DNA of 43,579 nt, taken from positions 1-43,579 of the forward strand of contig JABMNW010000194.1 in NCBI GenBank assembly GCA_013204455.1, given 5' to 3'. The notes under the pieces are model-generated. The model made no database searches. It saw only the letters and a program-made list of their open reading frames with translations, and had not been told where the DNA came from. Below are positions 17,025 through 25,597 of the stretch, in pieces. Position 1 is the first letter of the stretch, and each line of letters opens with the position of its first letter. This DNA comes from Acidimicrobiaceae bacterium. GTDB lineage: Bacteria > Actinomycetota > Acidimicrobiia > Acidimicrobiales > Ilumatobacteraceae. Position numbers and translations under genes: made by a program.

Positions 17025-18131
17025 ATGGCTGAAGTAATCATCCGAAAGTTAACTAAATCATTTGGCGACAATACAGTAGTCAAGTCTGTCTCGCTCAAAG
17101 TAGAAGATGGGGAATTCTTGGTTCTACTCGGTCCCTCTGGTTGTGGGAAAAGTACGATTCTTCGGCTAATCGCCGGATTGGAAGACGTAACATCCGGTGA
17201 GATTTTGATCAATGGGGAGATCGTTAACTTCGTAAGCCCAGTAAAGCGCAATGCGGCATTTGTTTTTCAGAACTACGCTCTGTATCCGCATATGACGGTA
17301 AGAAAAAACGTGGCCTTTCCGCTCGAGACGGCACGCTTACCGAAAGATGAGATAAATAAAGCAATTGATGAGGCTGCACGGATACTTGAATTGCAGCAAT
17401 TGCTAGATAGGTTACCTAGTCAGCTCTCTGGCGGGCAAAGACAGCGAGTAGCTCTTGCTCGGGCAATCGTTCGTAAGCCTGTAGTTTTTTTGATGGACGA
17501 ACCTCTTTCTAATCTTGATGCTCAACTTAGACAACAGACACGAATTGAATTAATGGAACTACACCAACGTCTTGGAGTTACAACTATTTATGTGACTCAC
17601 GATCAGATCGAGGCAATGACAATGGGTAAACGCATTGCCATTCTGAAGGATGGGGAGTTACAGCAAGTTGATACTCCTTCGGAAACCTATGACAAACCTG
17701 CGAACACTTTTGTGGCGAGATTTATGGGTGCACCCCCAATGAATTTAATTCAAGGGAGGATCGAGGCAGGCGTTCGTCAATTTACGTTTAATGGGGACGG
17801 TATTTTGGTCACACTTAACTCATCTCAAATGGGTTTAACAGATGAAGTGTTATCACTTCAGCTGAATGCGGCAGTCTGCCTCGGCGTGCGGCCCGAGCAT
17901 GTTCGTATTTCTACAGATTTGTCTGTGGAAGGAGTATCTGGAAAAGTCAAATTTCTCGAGCCAACCGGTGCCGATCTTTTCGTGACTGTTTCAATCGGAA
18001 TACAAAATGTTGTTGTACGTTGTCCACCTAAGACTCCCATGCAGATTGGGTCAACTGTCACCATTGCCTTTGATATGACTCACACCCATATTTTCGGTGC
18101 TGATGGTTGGAATTTGCGCAGAAGTAATTAG
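17025..18131 (+). CDS. ABC transporter ATPase (UgpC/MalK type)
   Basis: A 368-residue cytoplasmic ATPase that powers the importer. Walker A is LGPSGCGKST (about residue 36), the Q-loop is VFQNYALYPH, the signature is LSGGQRQRVALARA, Walker B is VVFLMDEPLSNLDA and the switch His is in YVTHDQIEAMTMG. The C-terminal about 120 residues form the OB/TOBE regulatory domain (MNLIQGRIEAG and CLGVRPEHVRIS), as in MalK/UgpC. The gene starts 21 bases after the second permease. Its last four bases overlap the stop region of the opposite-strand D-amino-acid-type enzyme gene. Confidence 0.93.
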   Translation: MAEVIIRKLTKSFGDNTVVKSVSLKVEDGEFLVLLGPSGCGKSTILRLIAGLEDVTSGEILINGEIVNFVSPVKRNAAFVFQNYALYPHMTVRKNVAFPLETARLPKDEINKAIDEAARILELQQLLDRLPSQLSGGQRQRVALARAIVRKPVVFLMDEPLSNLDAQLRQQTRIELMELHQRLGVTTIYVTHDQIEAMTMGKRIAILKDGELQQVDTPSETYDKPANTFVARFMGAPPMNLIQGRIEAGVRQFTFNGDGILVTLNSSQMGLTDEVLSLQLNAAVCLGVRPEHVRISTDLSVEGVSGKVKFLEPTGADLFVTVSIGIQNVVVRCPPKTPMQIGSTVTIAFDMTHTHIFGADGWNLRRSN

Positions 18132-19390
18132 AAATAGGTTGAAACCACCGAAATTACGTTGTAGTTGTCATCGACTATTGGGATCATTCGCCATTTGTCA
18201 AATGCAGTGCAGGGGTGCGATATACCTGCGCCGACGAAATCTCCTACGTTTAGGTCTGTATTCGAATCTAAACGAACAAATGCATGTTGGTCATTTAAGT
18301 CAAATATTGTTAGGCCGCCTGCAGACTCTAATTTATTATTTCCCAGACGTTTTATCCATAATCCTGTTGGTAGGTCAATATCGTACGCGACGTCACGTTT
18401 TCCAAAGTTTAGCAATGCGAGGTTTCGCTCGGGACGTGAAATTACCGCGCCCCAAATCTCGAGTGCAGGTTTAAGAGCTTTAGTTTGAAGACGTGACCCA
18501 AATGGCGATGCACGGCTATAAAGTCCATGGTCATGCGTTATGTAGCATCCGCTACGTAAAACGATGCGAATTGGAGTTTGCCCAGTCCAACTAGCACTAA
18601 ATTTTGCTGCCACACGATCTGGAAAAGCACTACCGCCCGCGCTAAGTATGACTTCTGGTACGTTTGAAAAATGTCCTTGCTGCTCAAGGATTTGAGCAGT
18701 CTCAAACACCTGTTCAAGGAATGAATCAACTTGTTTGACACCGTCTGGGTCGTAGTGGATCACTCCTTCGAAAGCCTCAACTCCGGCAAGGGTTAAGTGA
18801 TTGGATCTAAGCACGGCGGCAACTGTCGAGCTAATTTGCTCTTTGTCTCTACATCCAGTTCGACCATTTGGAATTCCGAGCTCAAGTAGGACCTTAAGTG
18901 GGGAGCTCTTTGGAGTTTTACTCAGTACGTCATCCATTATCTCGACACCCAGCGCTGAATCGACTAGGCAGAAAATCTCAAAATTTGGGTCATTCAACTG
19001 TTCGGAGATCCAGGACAAGGAACTAGGTTCTACAACTTCACTTGCAATTAAAATTCTGGGCGACCCAAACTGCCGAAAAATTTTAGCTTGGCTAACTGTT
19101 GCGGCCGTGATTGCCCAAGATCCTGCTTCGAACTGGCGTGAGATTATTTCTGGAGACATTGTGGTCTTACCGTGAGGTGCAATTGAAAATCCGCGTTCTT
19201 TGCAGTAACCGTGAACGACATCGAGGTTGTGGTTCATCGCTGTTTCTTTTAGAACGAGTACCGGGAGGCATAGGTCGCCGGACAATAGATTCCAGTTTTG
19301 CTCTGCAATAAAGTCTGGACTCATATTGTCTGTAACAGGAAAACCCTTATGCCTCCAATCAACAATCGTTTCTTGACGGAGCGTTGTCAC
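18128..19390 (-). CDS. D-threonine aldolase / D-serine dehydratase-type PLP enzyme
   Basis: A 420-residue fold-type III (alanine racemase-like) PLP enzyme with a metal-binding C-terminal domain. The PLP lysine is in SIAPHGKTTMSPE (near residue 75). RIVLRSGCYITHDHGLY is typical of the D-threonine aldolase and D-serine deaminase group, and GISHPCTAFDKWRM contains the His-x-Cys metal site. It would split or dehydrate a D-beta-hydroxy amino acid. The start is GTG, overlapping the RidA stop by four bases (GTGA), so it is the last gene of the Hyu operon. A dehydratase here would release an enamine that the adjacent RidA clears, which supports the deaminase reading; the aldolase reading cannot be excluded. 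Confidence 0.8.
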   Translation of the reverse strand: MTTLRQETIVDWRHKGFPVTDNMSPDFIAEQNWNLLSGDLCLPVLVLKETAMNHNLDVVHGYCKERGFSIAPHGKTTMSPEIISRQFEAGSWAITAATVSQAKIFRQFGSPRILIASEVVEPSSLSWISEQLNDPNFEIFCLVDSALGVEIMDDVLSKTPKSSPLKVLLELGIPNGRTGCRDKEQISSTVAAVLRSNHLTLAGVEAFEGVIHYDPDGVKQVDSFLEQVFETAQILEQQGHFSNVPEVILSAGGSAFPDRVAAKFSASWTGQTPIRIVLRSGCYITHDHGLYSRASPFGSRLQTKALKPALEIWGAVISRPERNLALLNFGKRDVAYDIDLPTGLWIKRLGNNKLESAGGLTIFDLNDQHAFVRLDSNTDLNVGDFVGAGISHPCTAFDKWRMIPIVDDNYNVISVVSTYF

Positions 19391-19770
19391 TTGGCAGTTG
19401 CCGACCAGAGAATCGCGTCAATTTCAATACCTATCCCACCCAAACCACAAGAAACTGTCGTGCGAGTTGGATACGGCAAAGGAACAACTTCTTTATAAAT
19501 TCTGTCCATGGTCTCAAAATTTTCCATTGACTCGATGTACACATTTATTTTCACTGCGTCACCAAGAGAGAATCCAGCTGCTTGTGCGACTTGGCTTAAA
19601 TTCATAAAAACCTGTTGAACTCTTTGTTCGAAACTTGGGTTAACAGGTTCACCATCGGGTGCAGCTGGACCTTGACCAGAAAGAAAAAGGAACTGACCAG
19701 CGCGAATCGCCTGGTTGTATCCGCCACTCGGAGCAGGTGCTTTATCTGTGAATATAGGTATTTTTGACAT
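19387..19770 (-). CDS. RidA/YjgF/UK114 family enamine/imine deaminase
   Basis: A 127-residue RidA-family protein, the usual length. Typical segments are APSGGYNQAIRAGQFLFLSG, the oligomer core QVFMNLSQVAQAAGFSLGDA, VKINVYIESMENF, and PYPTRTTVSCGLG, whose Arg is the conserved residue that binds the substrate carboxylate. The C-terminal IEIDAILW carries the conserved Glu. The enzyme hydrolyses reactive 2-aminoacrylate-type intermediates made by PLP dehydratases. It is translationally coupled to the downstream D-amino-acid enzyme (4-base overlap). Forty-three bases separate it from the small zinc-ribbon gene upstream. Confidence 0.9.
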   Translation of the reverse strand: MSKIPIFTDKAPAPSGGYNQAIRAGQFLFLSGQGPAAPDGEPVNPSFEQRVQQVFMNLSQVAQAAGFSLGDAVKINVYIESMENFETMDRIYKEVVPLPYPTRTTVSCGLGGIGIEIDAILWSATAK

Positions 19771-19813
19771 TGGGTGAATTCCTTTTTAGTAGTTTATGGT
19801 TTCGCTGGCATCG

Positions 19814-20107
19814 CTACTCAGCCTTAGCAATTGCCGCATCGCGCCGATCACGTAAGGCAGAGCAGCCAGCGCGTACCACGCGAAGTTCTTCAGTCAAACT
19901 CATTGAACAGTTGCTTCGACGTGTGTTTGCAGGGTATTCGCGCGTACGGATATATACCTCAGCAATCTTGGGACTGCAGAATGGAACCTGCTCTTCATCG
20001 ATATTTTCAAGCCAAATCGATCTTGGAATATTCTTGCCGCAATAGTCGCAATTATAAAGATCGAAAGAGAGGTACATCGGCGATCTCTCTATCCACTTCC
20101 CGCTCAT
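19814..20107 (-). CDS. Small CxxC (zinc-ribbon-like) protein coupled to HyuB
   Basis: A 97-residue protein not matched to a named family. Residues 18-29 read YNCDYCGKNIPR, a rubredoxin-knuckle type CxxC, and PFCSPKIAEVY follows at about residue 42. In small proteins I recall beside hydantoinase/acetone-carboxylase-like genes, this second half reads FCSPxCxxLY, giving a four-Cys zinc site. Here the fourth Cys position is Ile, so the site may be incomplete or use Cys 68 instead. The C-terminus is a charged helix (ALRDRRDAAIAKAE). Its ATG overlaps the HyuB stop by four bases, strong evidence of joint translation. A third subunit or assembly factor of the HyuAB enzyme is likely but inferred. Confidence 0.65.
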   Translation of the reverse strand: MSGKWIERSPMYLSFDLYNCDYCGKNIPRSIWLENIDEEQVPFCSPKIAEVYIRTREYPANTRRSNCSMSLTEELRVVRAGCSALRDRRDAAIAKAE

Positions 20108-21891
20108 GACTTATCCTTTCTTCCAATTCTTGGTGTGACATTCCAATTACCGTCTGAATCTAGTTCCGCTTTCAGTCCATAATCATGCTCTGCGGCCTCG
20201 GGTGTTATAAAGCCCTCACGCAAATCAGCCTCAACTCTCTCCGATGAACGTCTCATCGGATCTCCCCACCCACCACCTCCTGGCGCAATTATTTTTACTT
20301 GGTCACCCCTTCGCAAAGTAATGTTGGAAAATTTTGATGGAGAGGTAGTTCCGAACGCATTACTAAACGTTTCCCAATCCTTAGAACCTTTGCGACGAAA
20401 ATAAATTCCACTGTTCTTTCCTGGTTTTCCACCATGAATACCAAATGGATCAACTGTCATTCGATTGAATATCGCACTGACTGTTATCGAGTCTGCCTCC
20501 ATTGTCATGATTCGTTCAATTCCAAGTCCGCCCCTGTTCTCTCCAGCGCCACCTGAATCTTCAAGAAGTCGGTAAGACTCAACTCGTATTGGATAGCGAG
20601 TTTCAAATACTTCGACCGGGGTATTCCGACAATTACCGTTAATCACGATGATCTGACTGTTTCCGTCCTTTGTCGGGCGTCCACCCCATCCAGTCCCTTC
20701 AAAATGAAAATGAGAATACAAATCGCCAGATCCTGGTTGAGCACCTCCAAAGAGGAAGCAACATGAAGTGCCTCCCTGTGACGCGGGAACTCGGTCTGGG
20801 AGGGCGTTCGCGAGAGCTCCAAAAATAATATCTGTAATTCGCGGGCTAAGTTCCGTATTCCCACCGACCAGTGGTGCTGGAAACTCGCAGTTAACGATTG
20901 TCCCAGGTGGAGCGATTGTATGTATTGGACGGTAGCAGCCCTCATTCCGAGGAATTGTTGGATCTGTCAAATGCATCAACGCGTTGTACACCGCTGACGC
21001 AGTGACGGCGAATGTCCCATTCATTGGTCCTGCAGCTTGTAATGAAGACCCAGTGAAATCGCAGGTAATCTGATCATCGTCAACGACAACTTTGCAGCGC
21101 ACCGTGTATGGAATATTAAGGACACCGTCATCTTCAATGATGTCTTCGAAGAAGTACTCGCCATCTGGGATTTGTCTAATTTCTTCACGCATTCGTCGCT
21201 CCGCAATCCGGATGAGATCGTTAGTCGCATTTTGGTAAGTCTCAAGTCCATATTTTTCAATGAGACTAGTTAATCGACGTTCGGCAACGTTGAGTGATCC
21301 AACCATGGCCATCAGGTCTCCGTAGGTTGTCTTTGGTGTTCGGTGGTTAGCAAAAATTATTTTCCAGATGTCTTCTTGTGGTATTCCTTCGCGTTGCAGC
21401 CATAGTGGCGGTAGCCGAAGTCCTTCTTGAAATATGTCAGTTGCATCGCCAGCTAGTCCACCCGGTGCCTTGGCTCCTGGTTCGGCTAGGTGGGCACAAT
21501 TGGCAACGAAAGCGACAATCTCGCCCTTGTGAAAAACTGCCTTAAGCAAGGTGTGCTCTGGGATATGACCACTCCCGCGATAAGGGTCATTCATGATGAT
21601 TACATCTCCCGGTTTGTAAACGTCGGGACCTAACTCATCAATCATCCATTCAACAGTGAATTTAATAGTTCCAATCTGCGAAGGACAGAACTCAGCCTGT
21701 GAGATCATTCGACCATACTTGTCAAAAAGCACACAAGAGAAATCAAGTGATTCATTGAACATCGGAGAGTATGCGGTGCGCATCATGGCTATACCCATTT
21801 CACGACACGTTGTTGCTAAGTAATTATCAATTACGGTGAGCGTAACTTGATCTACTTTTAGATCAGGCGAACTGGAAACTCTAGTCGTCAT
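20104..21891 (-). CDS. hyuB: Hydantoinase/oxoprolinase subunit B
   Basis: A 595-residue HyuB-family subunit, the expected length. Signatures include DNYLATTCREMGIAMMRTAY, ESLDFSCVLFDKYGRMISQA, PGDVIIMNDPYRGSGHIPEH, and the C-terminal ILRRGDQ-type end (RRGDQVKIIAPGGGGWGDP). In ATP-dependent oxoprolinase, N-methylhydantoinase, caprolactamase and acetone carboxylase relatives, HyuB carries the metal site that hydrolyses or carboxylates the phosphorylated intermediate made by HyuA. FVANCAHLAEPGAKAPGG stands where many members have AHxADIGGxxPGS, so the active-site loop differs. It is coupled to hyuA by an ATGA overlap and to the small CxxC gene downstream. Confidence 0.92.
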   Translation of the reverse strand: MTTRVSSSPDLKVDQVTLTVIDNYLATTCREMGIAMMRTAYSPMFNESLDFSCVLFDKYGRMISQAEFCPSQIGTIKFTVEWMIDELGPDVYKPGDVIIMNDPYRGSGHIPEHTLLKAVFHKGEIVAFVANCAHLAEPGAKAPGGLAGDATDIFQEGLRLPPLWLQREGIPQEDIWKIIFANHRTPKTTYGDLMAMVGSLNVAERRLTSLIEKYGLETYQNATNDLIRIAERRMREEIRQIPDGEYFFEDIIEDDGVLNIPYTVRCKVVVDDDQITCDFTGSSLQAAGPMNGTFAVTASAVYNALMHLTDPTIPRNEGCYRPIHTIAPPGTIVNCEFPAPLVGGNTELSPRITDIIFGALANALPDRVPASQGGTSCCFLFGGAQPGSGDLYSHFHFEGTGWGGRPTKDGNSQIIVINGNCRNTPVEVFETRYPIRVESYRLLEDSGGAGENRGGLGIERIMTMEADSITVSAIFNRMTVDPFGIHGGKPGKNSGIYFRRKGSKDWETFSNAFGTTSPSKFSNITLRRGDQVKIIAPGGGGWGDPMRRSSERVEADLREGFITPEAAEHDYGLKAELDSDGNWNVTPRIGRKDKS

Positions 21892-23936
21892 TTGAGTACC
21901 TCTAAGATCAAAATATCGTATGGATTACGGATTACTTTCATACCAGGTTCAACAAGAGTTGTTGAACCGTCTTCTTCGATGATCAGTGGGCCTTCGAAAG
22001 AAACATTAACTGGCATTGATTTTCGACGGATCACAGTGCAGGGGACTGTCCCGAGCATTTCAAAATGAACGCTTCGTGTTTGAGTAATTTGTGTCCCTGT
22101 ATCTGTAAGAGTTGCGAGTTTCGGATGCTGGATCAGACCAATTGCAGCAACTTTGAAACTGATCATTTCAATTACGGCTTCGTTCATACTGTATTCATAC
22201 ATCGCGATATGTTTGCGATTGAAAGCCTCGTAGGCGCTTTCGATCTGCTCCTTTGCTGACTCATTATTAGTACTACGTAGTGACGGAACAACAACTTCCA
22301 TTTCATAATTTTGCCCTAGGTATCTCATGTTTATTGAGTATTCATAGGTTGGCTCACCTTCGAAACCTTGTTGCCTAAGTTCGATAGCCGCTGCATCGGC
22401 AATAACATCAAATCGTTCTACAACTTCGCTCGGCGTAACTCGGTCTGATCTAAATGACTGGGTCCATACCTTGTCCACACGTAAATCGCCCATCAGTAGT
22501 CCCAACGCACAAAATCCACCTGGATATGGGGGAATAATAACCTTTGGTATCCCTAATTTACGCGCGATCGCGGATCCATGCAGCGGCCCAGCGCCGCCAA
22601 AGGCGAGGAGGGCGAAATTACGGGGGTCATGTCCACGTTCAATACTTACCATTCGAATCGCATTCGCCATGTTCTCGTTTGCAATTTCTACAACTGCTAG
22701 TGCTAACTCGAGATCTTTCATTCCTAGAATTTTTGATAATCTCCCGAGCTCGGCATCGATCAAAGATCTATCAAGTTGTAGCTTTCCTCCGAGGAAGTAA
22801 TCCGGGTTCAGTCGTCCGAGAGTTAGATTTGCGTCAGTTAACGTAATATTTGTGCCACCTTGGCCGTAACAGATAGGACCTGGAACGGCACCAGCGCTTC
22901 TTGGTCCTACTTGAAGAAATCCGCCCGAATTGACTGAAGCAATGGATCCACCTCCGGCTCCAACCGTCTTAATGTCGATAAGCGGAATTGCTGCTGGGAT
23001 TCCCCATTCAATTTCGTATTCAGTCGTATAGCTAATTTGTCCATCCAGAACCATTCCAACATCTGCGCTTGTTCCACCTACGTCAATGGTCACTACATTA
23101 TTGAGTCCGAGCAGCGCAGAAACACGTTGACTAGCGACAGCTCCACCAGCAGGACCAGACATCGCCAAGTGGATTGGCTGTAATGCTGCAGCATCCGCAT
23201 TCATAAGACCACCATTTGACTTCATCAGTGACCATGGGTGAATGAAGCCTGCATCTGCAAGACCACTTTTTAGGCTGCTCACATAATTTTGAATTAATGG
23301 TTTGATGAATGCGTCAGCGATTGTGGTGCTAGACCTCTCGTACTCGCGCCAAATCGGCGCAATTTCATGCGAAACTGAGATTGGAAGATTGGGGAATCTC
23401 TCTCGCAGTCGGTTCGCTAGAAGTTTCTCATGAGTAGTGTTTAGATATGAGAACAATAGGCAGATCGCTAAAGATTCATAATTTCCAGCATCTACGTGAT
23501 CTATAACGCGATCGATATCAGCGTCTTCTAGTTTTGTGACTATCTCGCCTTTGGCGTTTACGCGCTCGTTAACGCCAATGCAGTTTCTCCTACTTTGAAA
23601 CAACGGCGTGGGTTTATCCCAAGTTAAGTCGTAAAGAAATTGACGATTCACACGCTGAATATAGGCCGTATCTTCATATCCAGCGGTACAAATAAAACCC
23701 ACTTTCGCTCCAGTTCTCTGGATAAGCGCATTCGTTGCAACTGTTGTGCCATGAACCAGTCCCTCAATATTATTTAGGGGCACTTCGGACTGCTTTAGCG
23801 CTCCGACAAAGGCTTGAAGTGGCTTACTGGGAGTACTCGGAACCTTGAGCGATGAGATCTCGCCCGTGCTCATGTTAAATCGAACCAGGTCTGTAAAAGT
23901 TCCGCCCGTGTCTATACCAATTCGGTAGTTAGTCAT
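21888..23936 (-). CDS. hyuA: Hydantoinase/oxoprolinase subunit A (ATP-binding)
   Basis: A 682-residue HyuA subunit. It opens with YRIGIDTGGTFTDLVRF (phosphate 1 loop of the ASKHA fold) and contains LVHGTTVATNALIQRTGAK, TIDVGGTSADVGMVLDG and LLAFGGAGPLHGSAIARKLG. With HyuB it should phosphorylate and open a cyclic amide: 5-oxoproline, an N-alkylhydantoin, a lactam or similar. The ORF track begins at TTG 23972; ATG 23936 directly before TNYRIG fits the family. It heads a five-gene operon (hyuA, hyuB, CxxC protein, RidA, D-amino-acid enzyme). The upstream gap holds two TATATATA-centred palindromes. Oxoprolinase versus hydantoinase cannot be separated by eye. Confidence 0.92.
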   Translation of the reverse strand: MTNYRIGIDTGGTFTDLVRFNMSTGEISSLKVPSTPSKPLQAFVGALKQSEVPLNNIEGLVHGTTVATNALIQRTGAKVGFICTAGYEDTAYIQRVNRQFLYDLTWDKPTPLFQSRRNCIGVNERVNAKGEIVTKLEDADIDRVIDHVDAGNYESLAICLLFSYLNTTHEKLLANRLRERFPNLPISVSHEIAPIWREYERSSTTIADAFIKPLIQNYVSSLKSGLADAGFIHPWSLMKSNGGLMNADAAALQPIHLAMSGPAGGAVASQRVSALLGLNNVVTIDVGGTSADVGMVLDGQISYTTEYEIEWGIPAAIPLIDIKTVGAGGGSIASVNSGGFLQVGPRSAGAVPGPICYGQGGTNITLTDANLTLGRLNPDYFLGGKLQLDRSLIDAELGRLSKILGMKDLELALAVVEIANENMANAIRMVSIERGHDPRNFALLAFGGAGPLHGSAIARKLGIPKVIIPPYPGGFCALGLLMGDLRVDKVWTQSFRSDRVTPSEVVERFDVIADAAAIELRQQGFEGEPTYEYSINMRYLGQNYEMEVVVPSLRSTNNESAKEQIESAYEAFNRKHIAMYEYSMNEAVIEMISFKVAAIGLIQHPKLATLTDTGTQITQTRSVHFEMLGTVPCTVIRRKSMPVNVSFEGPLIIEEDGSTTLVEPGMKVIRNPYDILILEVLK

Positions 23937-23942
23937 GGAAGA

Positions 23943-23954
23943 ATTATATATAAT
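23943..23954. promoter_or_regulatory. 12-base palindrome ATTATATATAAT upstream of hyuA
   Basis: A perfect palindrome centred on TATATATA, lying 7 bases before the hyuA ATG in the hyuA/SDR divergent region. Together with the next palindrome 82 bases away it could form an operator pair. A simple AT-rich -10 region is the alternative. Confidence 0.35.
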
Positions 23955-24023
23955 ATAACCTTCGGTGGACAAATTAATAGATGATTTTCTAGCGCCAAAA
24001 TTACAACAACAAACATTTTCAGC

Positions 24024-24037
24024 ACCTATATATAGGT
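24024..24037. promoter_or_regulatory. 14-base perfect palindrome ACCTATATATAGGT before the SDR gene
   Basis: A perfect 14-base palindrome ten bases before the SDR ATG, in the divergent hyuA/SDR gap. The GC-containing ends (ACC/GGT) make it more convincing than a plain AT run. The most obvious candidate to bind is the GntR/FCD regulator encoded at 39283-39966; this is inference. Confidence 0.45.
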
Positions 24038-24047
24038 ATCAGTAATC

Positions 24048-24830
24048 ATGTCTCAGATCTTAAAAAAACGCCTTAGCGGTCGTGTTGCAGTGGTTACGGG
24101 GGGAGCGAGAGGAATTGGCAAGGCCATTGTTCTTCGTTTGGCAGAAGAAGGTGCGACAGTAGTGTTTACTCAGCGTTCCCAAGACGAAGGTATTAATTTT
24201 GAATCAAGTCTTATATCGCGGGGATATGGTGCAAAATTTATTTCTGCGGATATTAGATCACCCAATGAAGTCAAGAGAGTTTTCGATTTCGTTCGTAGCG
24301 AATATCATCGCCTCGATATCGTTTGCAACAATGCCGCAGTTGGGCTTTTGAGGTCAGTAGTCGATACAACCGATGAGCAATTTGTGGACTTGATGGCGAC
24401 AAACGTTCAAAGTATTTTTTTGACTTCACGGTTTGCTATTCCACTAATGATGGAAGGGTCGGGAGGAAGTGTGATCAATATTGGCTCTATCGCCGCAGAT
24501 GTTGGGTTACTAGATGACGCCGCGTATTGTGCGTCCAAGGGTGCAGTTCATGCATTAACTCGTCAAATGGCGTTAGATTACGCGAAAGCAGGGATTCGTG
24601 TTAACTGTGTTGCTCCTGGATTTATTGAGACAGAACAAATGCGTGTTTACATTGCTAGTCATCATGATGATGCTCATAGGGTCAAACAACAGATCATTGA
24701 TCTTCATCCATTGGGTCGGGTTGGTCAACCTTCGGAAGTTGCGTCAGCCGTAGCTTTTTTGGCATCCGATGATGCGTCTTTTATTACTGGAACTTCACTT
24801 GCGGTTGATGGCGGATTACTAGCTCGATAG
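24048..24830 (+). CDS. Short-chain dehydrogenase/reductase (classical SDR)
   Basis: A 260-residue NAD(P)-dependent oxidoreductase. VAVVTGGARGIGKAIVLRLA is the TGxxxGIG cofactor motif, NNAAVG the structural motif, the catalytic Ser lies in VINIGSIAAD, and Tyr/Lys in AAYCASKGAVHAL. It ends in the typical FITGTSLAVDGGL. It stands alone on the plus strand, divergent from hyuA, with its last 12 bases overlapping the converging RidA-like gene. It presumably oxidises or reduces a hydroxy/keto group in the island's pathway; the substrate is unknown. Confidence 0.92.
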   Translation: MSQILKKRLSGRVAVVTGGARGIGKAIVLRLAEEGATVVFTQRSQDEGINFESSLISRGYGAKFISADIRSPNEVKRVFDFVRSEYHRLDIVCNNAAVGLLRSVVDTTDEQFVDLMATNVQSIFLTSRFAIPLMMEGSGGSVINIGSIAADVGLLDDAAYCASKGAVHALTRQMALDYAKAGIRVNCVAPGFIETEQMRVYIASHHDDAHRVKQQIIDLHPLGRVGQPSEVASAVAFLASDDASFITGTSLAVDGGLLAR

Positions 24831-25574
24831 TAACTCTTCGAAATAAACTCCGCGTGCATCCATTTCGAATTCTATATCGAATACAGGAGGTCGAGTGAAA
24901 AATACTTGCAAACCGAATCGATCCGCATCGCGAATAAAATGCCGGAGGCTTTCATTGAGTATTGAATTTACAGGTTGAACTGTGTAAATTGAAATACTTG
25001 TCACGTCCGACCATGAAACACCGAGTCCACTTAAACGATCAGACATTACGTCACGAACAAAAACTACTTTCTCTTTTAGCCCTTCTTGGCTTGTGTCGTG
25101 ACGGCGAACAATATTCATGGAGTCAAGATCCGATCCGCGTAATTCGCCAGATCCAGCAACGACAAAGGATTTTGGACCATTGTTTTCTCTTCGACGAGTA
25201 TAAGAAAATGCATGCACCGTAGTTTCAGTTATTTCGCATTGATCAGGGACAACATTCGTTCGTGCTATTGGGTTTAAATCATTTGCTAGGAGTCCGAATT
25301 TGTTAATTACATTCATGTATTGTGAATTAAAATCAACGAACTCTTGCATTGTACGAACCTTTGGAGAACGAAGTTCGATCGAAGCCAGGGCACGCATGTG
25401 GTGTGGTTGATTACTTAAGTGTTGGTAAATTTTATTAAATCCGTCCTCCCACTGGGTATTGCGCAACATAGTTACTCGGACGAGTTCGTAATTCTCATCA
25501 GCGATAACTCCACACGAGTAAGGCTCTATTCCTTGCAAAAATCGAAAATGGCCTTCAGTGTTATGGTGCAACAT
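24819..25574 (-). CDS. Divergent two-domain RidA-like protein
   Basis: A 251-residue protein not confidently assigned. The C-terminal half resembles a RidA/YjgF fold: KSFVVAGSGELRG, EGLKEKVVFVRDVMSDRLSG, LGVSWSDVTSISIYTVQPV and FEMDARGVYFEE follow the order of strands and helices in RidA, and DVTSISIYTV stands where RidA has DVVKxxVYLxD. The N-terminal half (GHFRFLQGIEPYSCGVIAD and WEDGFNKIYQHL) could be a degenerate second copy. ARTNVVPDQCEI might replace the normal RTxV substrate-binding segment. It is 23 bases behind the DapA-like gene, so both are likely one operon. A role in clearing imines or in ring-opening deamination is inference only. Confidence 0.5.
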   Translation of the reverse strand: MLHHNTEGHFRFLQGIEPYSCGVIADENYELVRVTMLRNTQWEDGFNKIYQHLSNQPHHMRALASIELRSPKVRTMQEFVDFNSQYMNVINKFGLLANDLNPIARTNVVPDQCEITETTVHAFSYTRRRENNGPKSFVVAGSGELRGSDLDSMNIVRRHDTSQEGLKEKVVFVRDVMSDRLSGLGVSWSDVTSISIYTVQPVNSILNESLRHFIRDADRFGLQVFFTRPPVFDIEFEMDARGVYFEELLSS

Positions 25575-25597
25575 GCCGATTTGGTTTTAAATGTATC

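Noticed and set aside
24000-24047. Possible toxin-antitoxin or small peptide gene in the hyuA/SDR gap
   Set aside because: No ORF with a ribosome site is present; only palindromes and AT-rich DNA.
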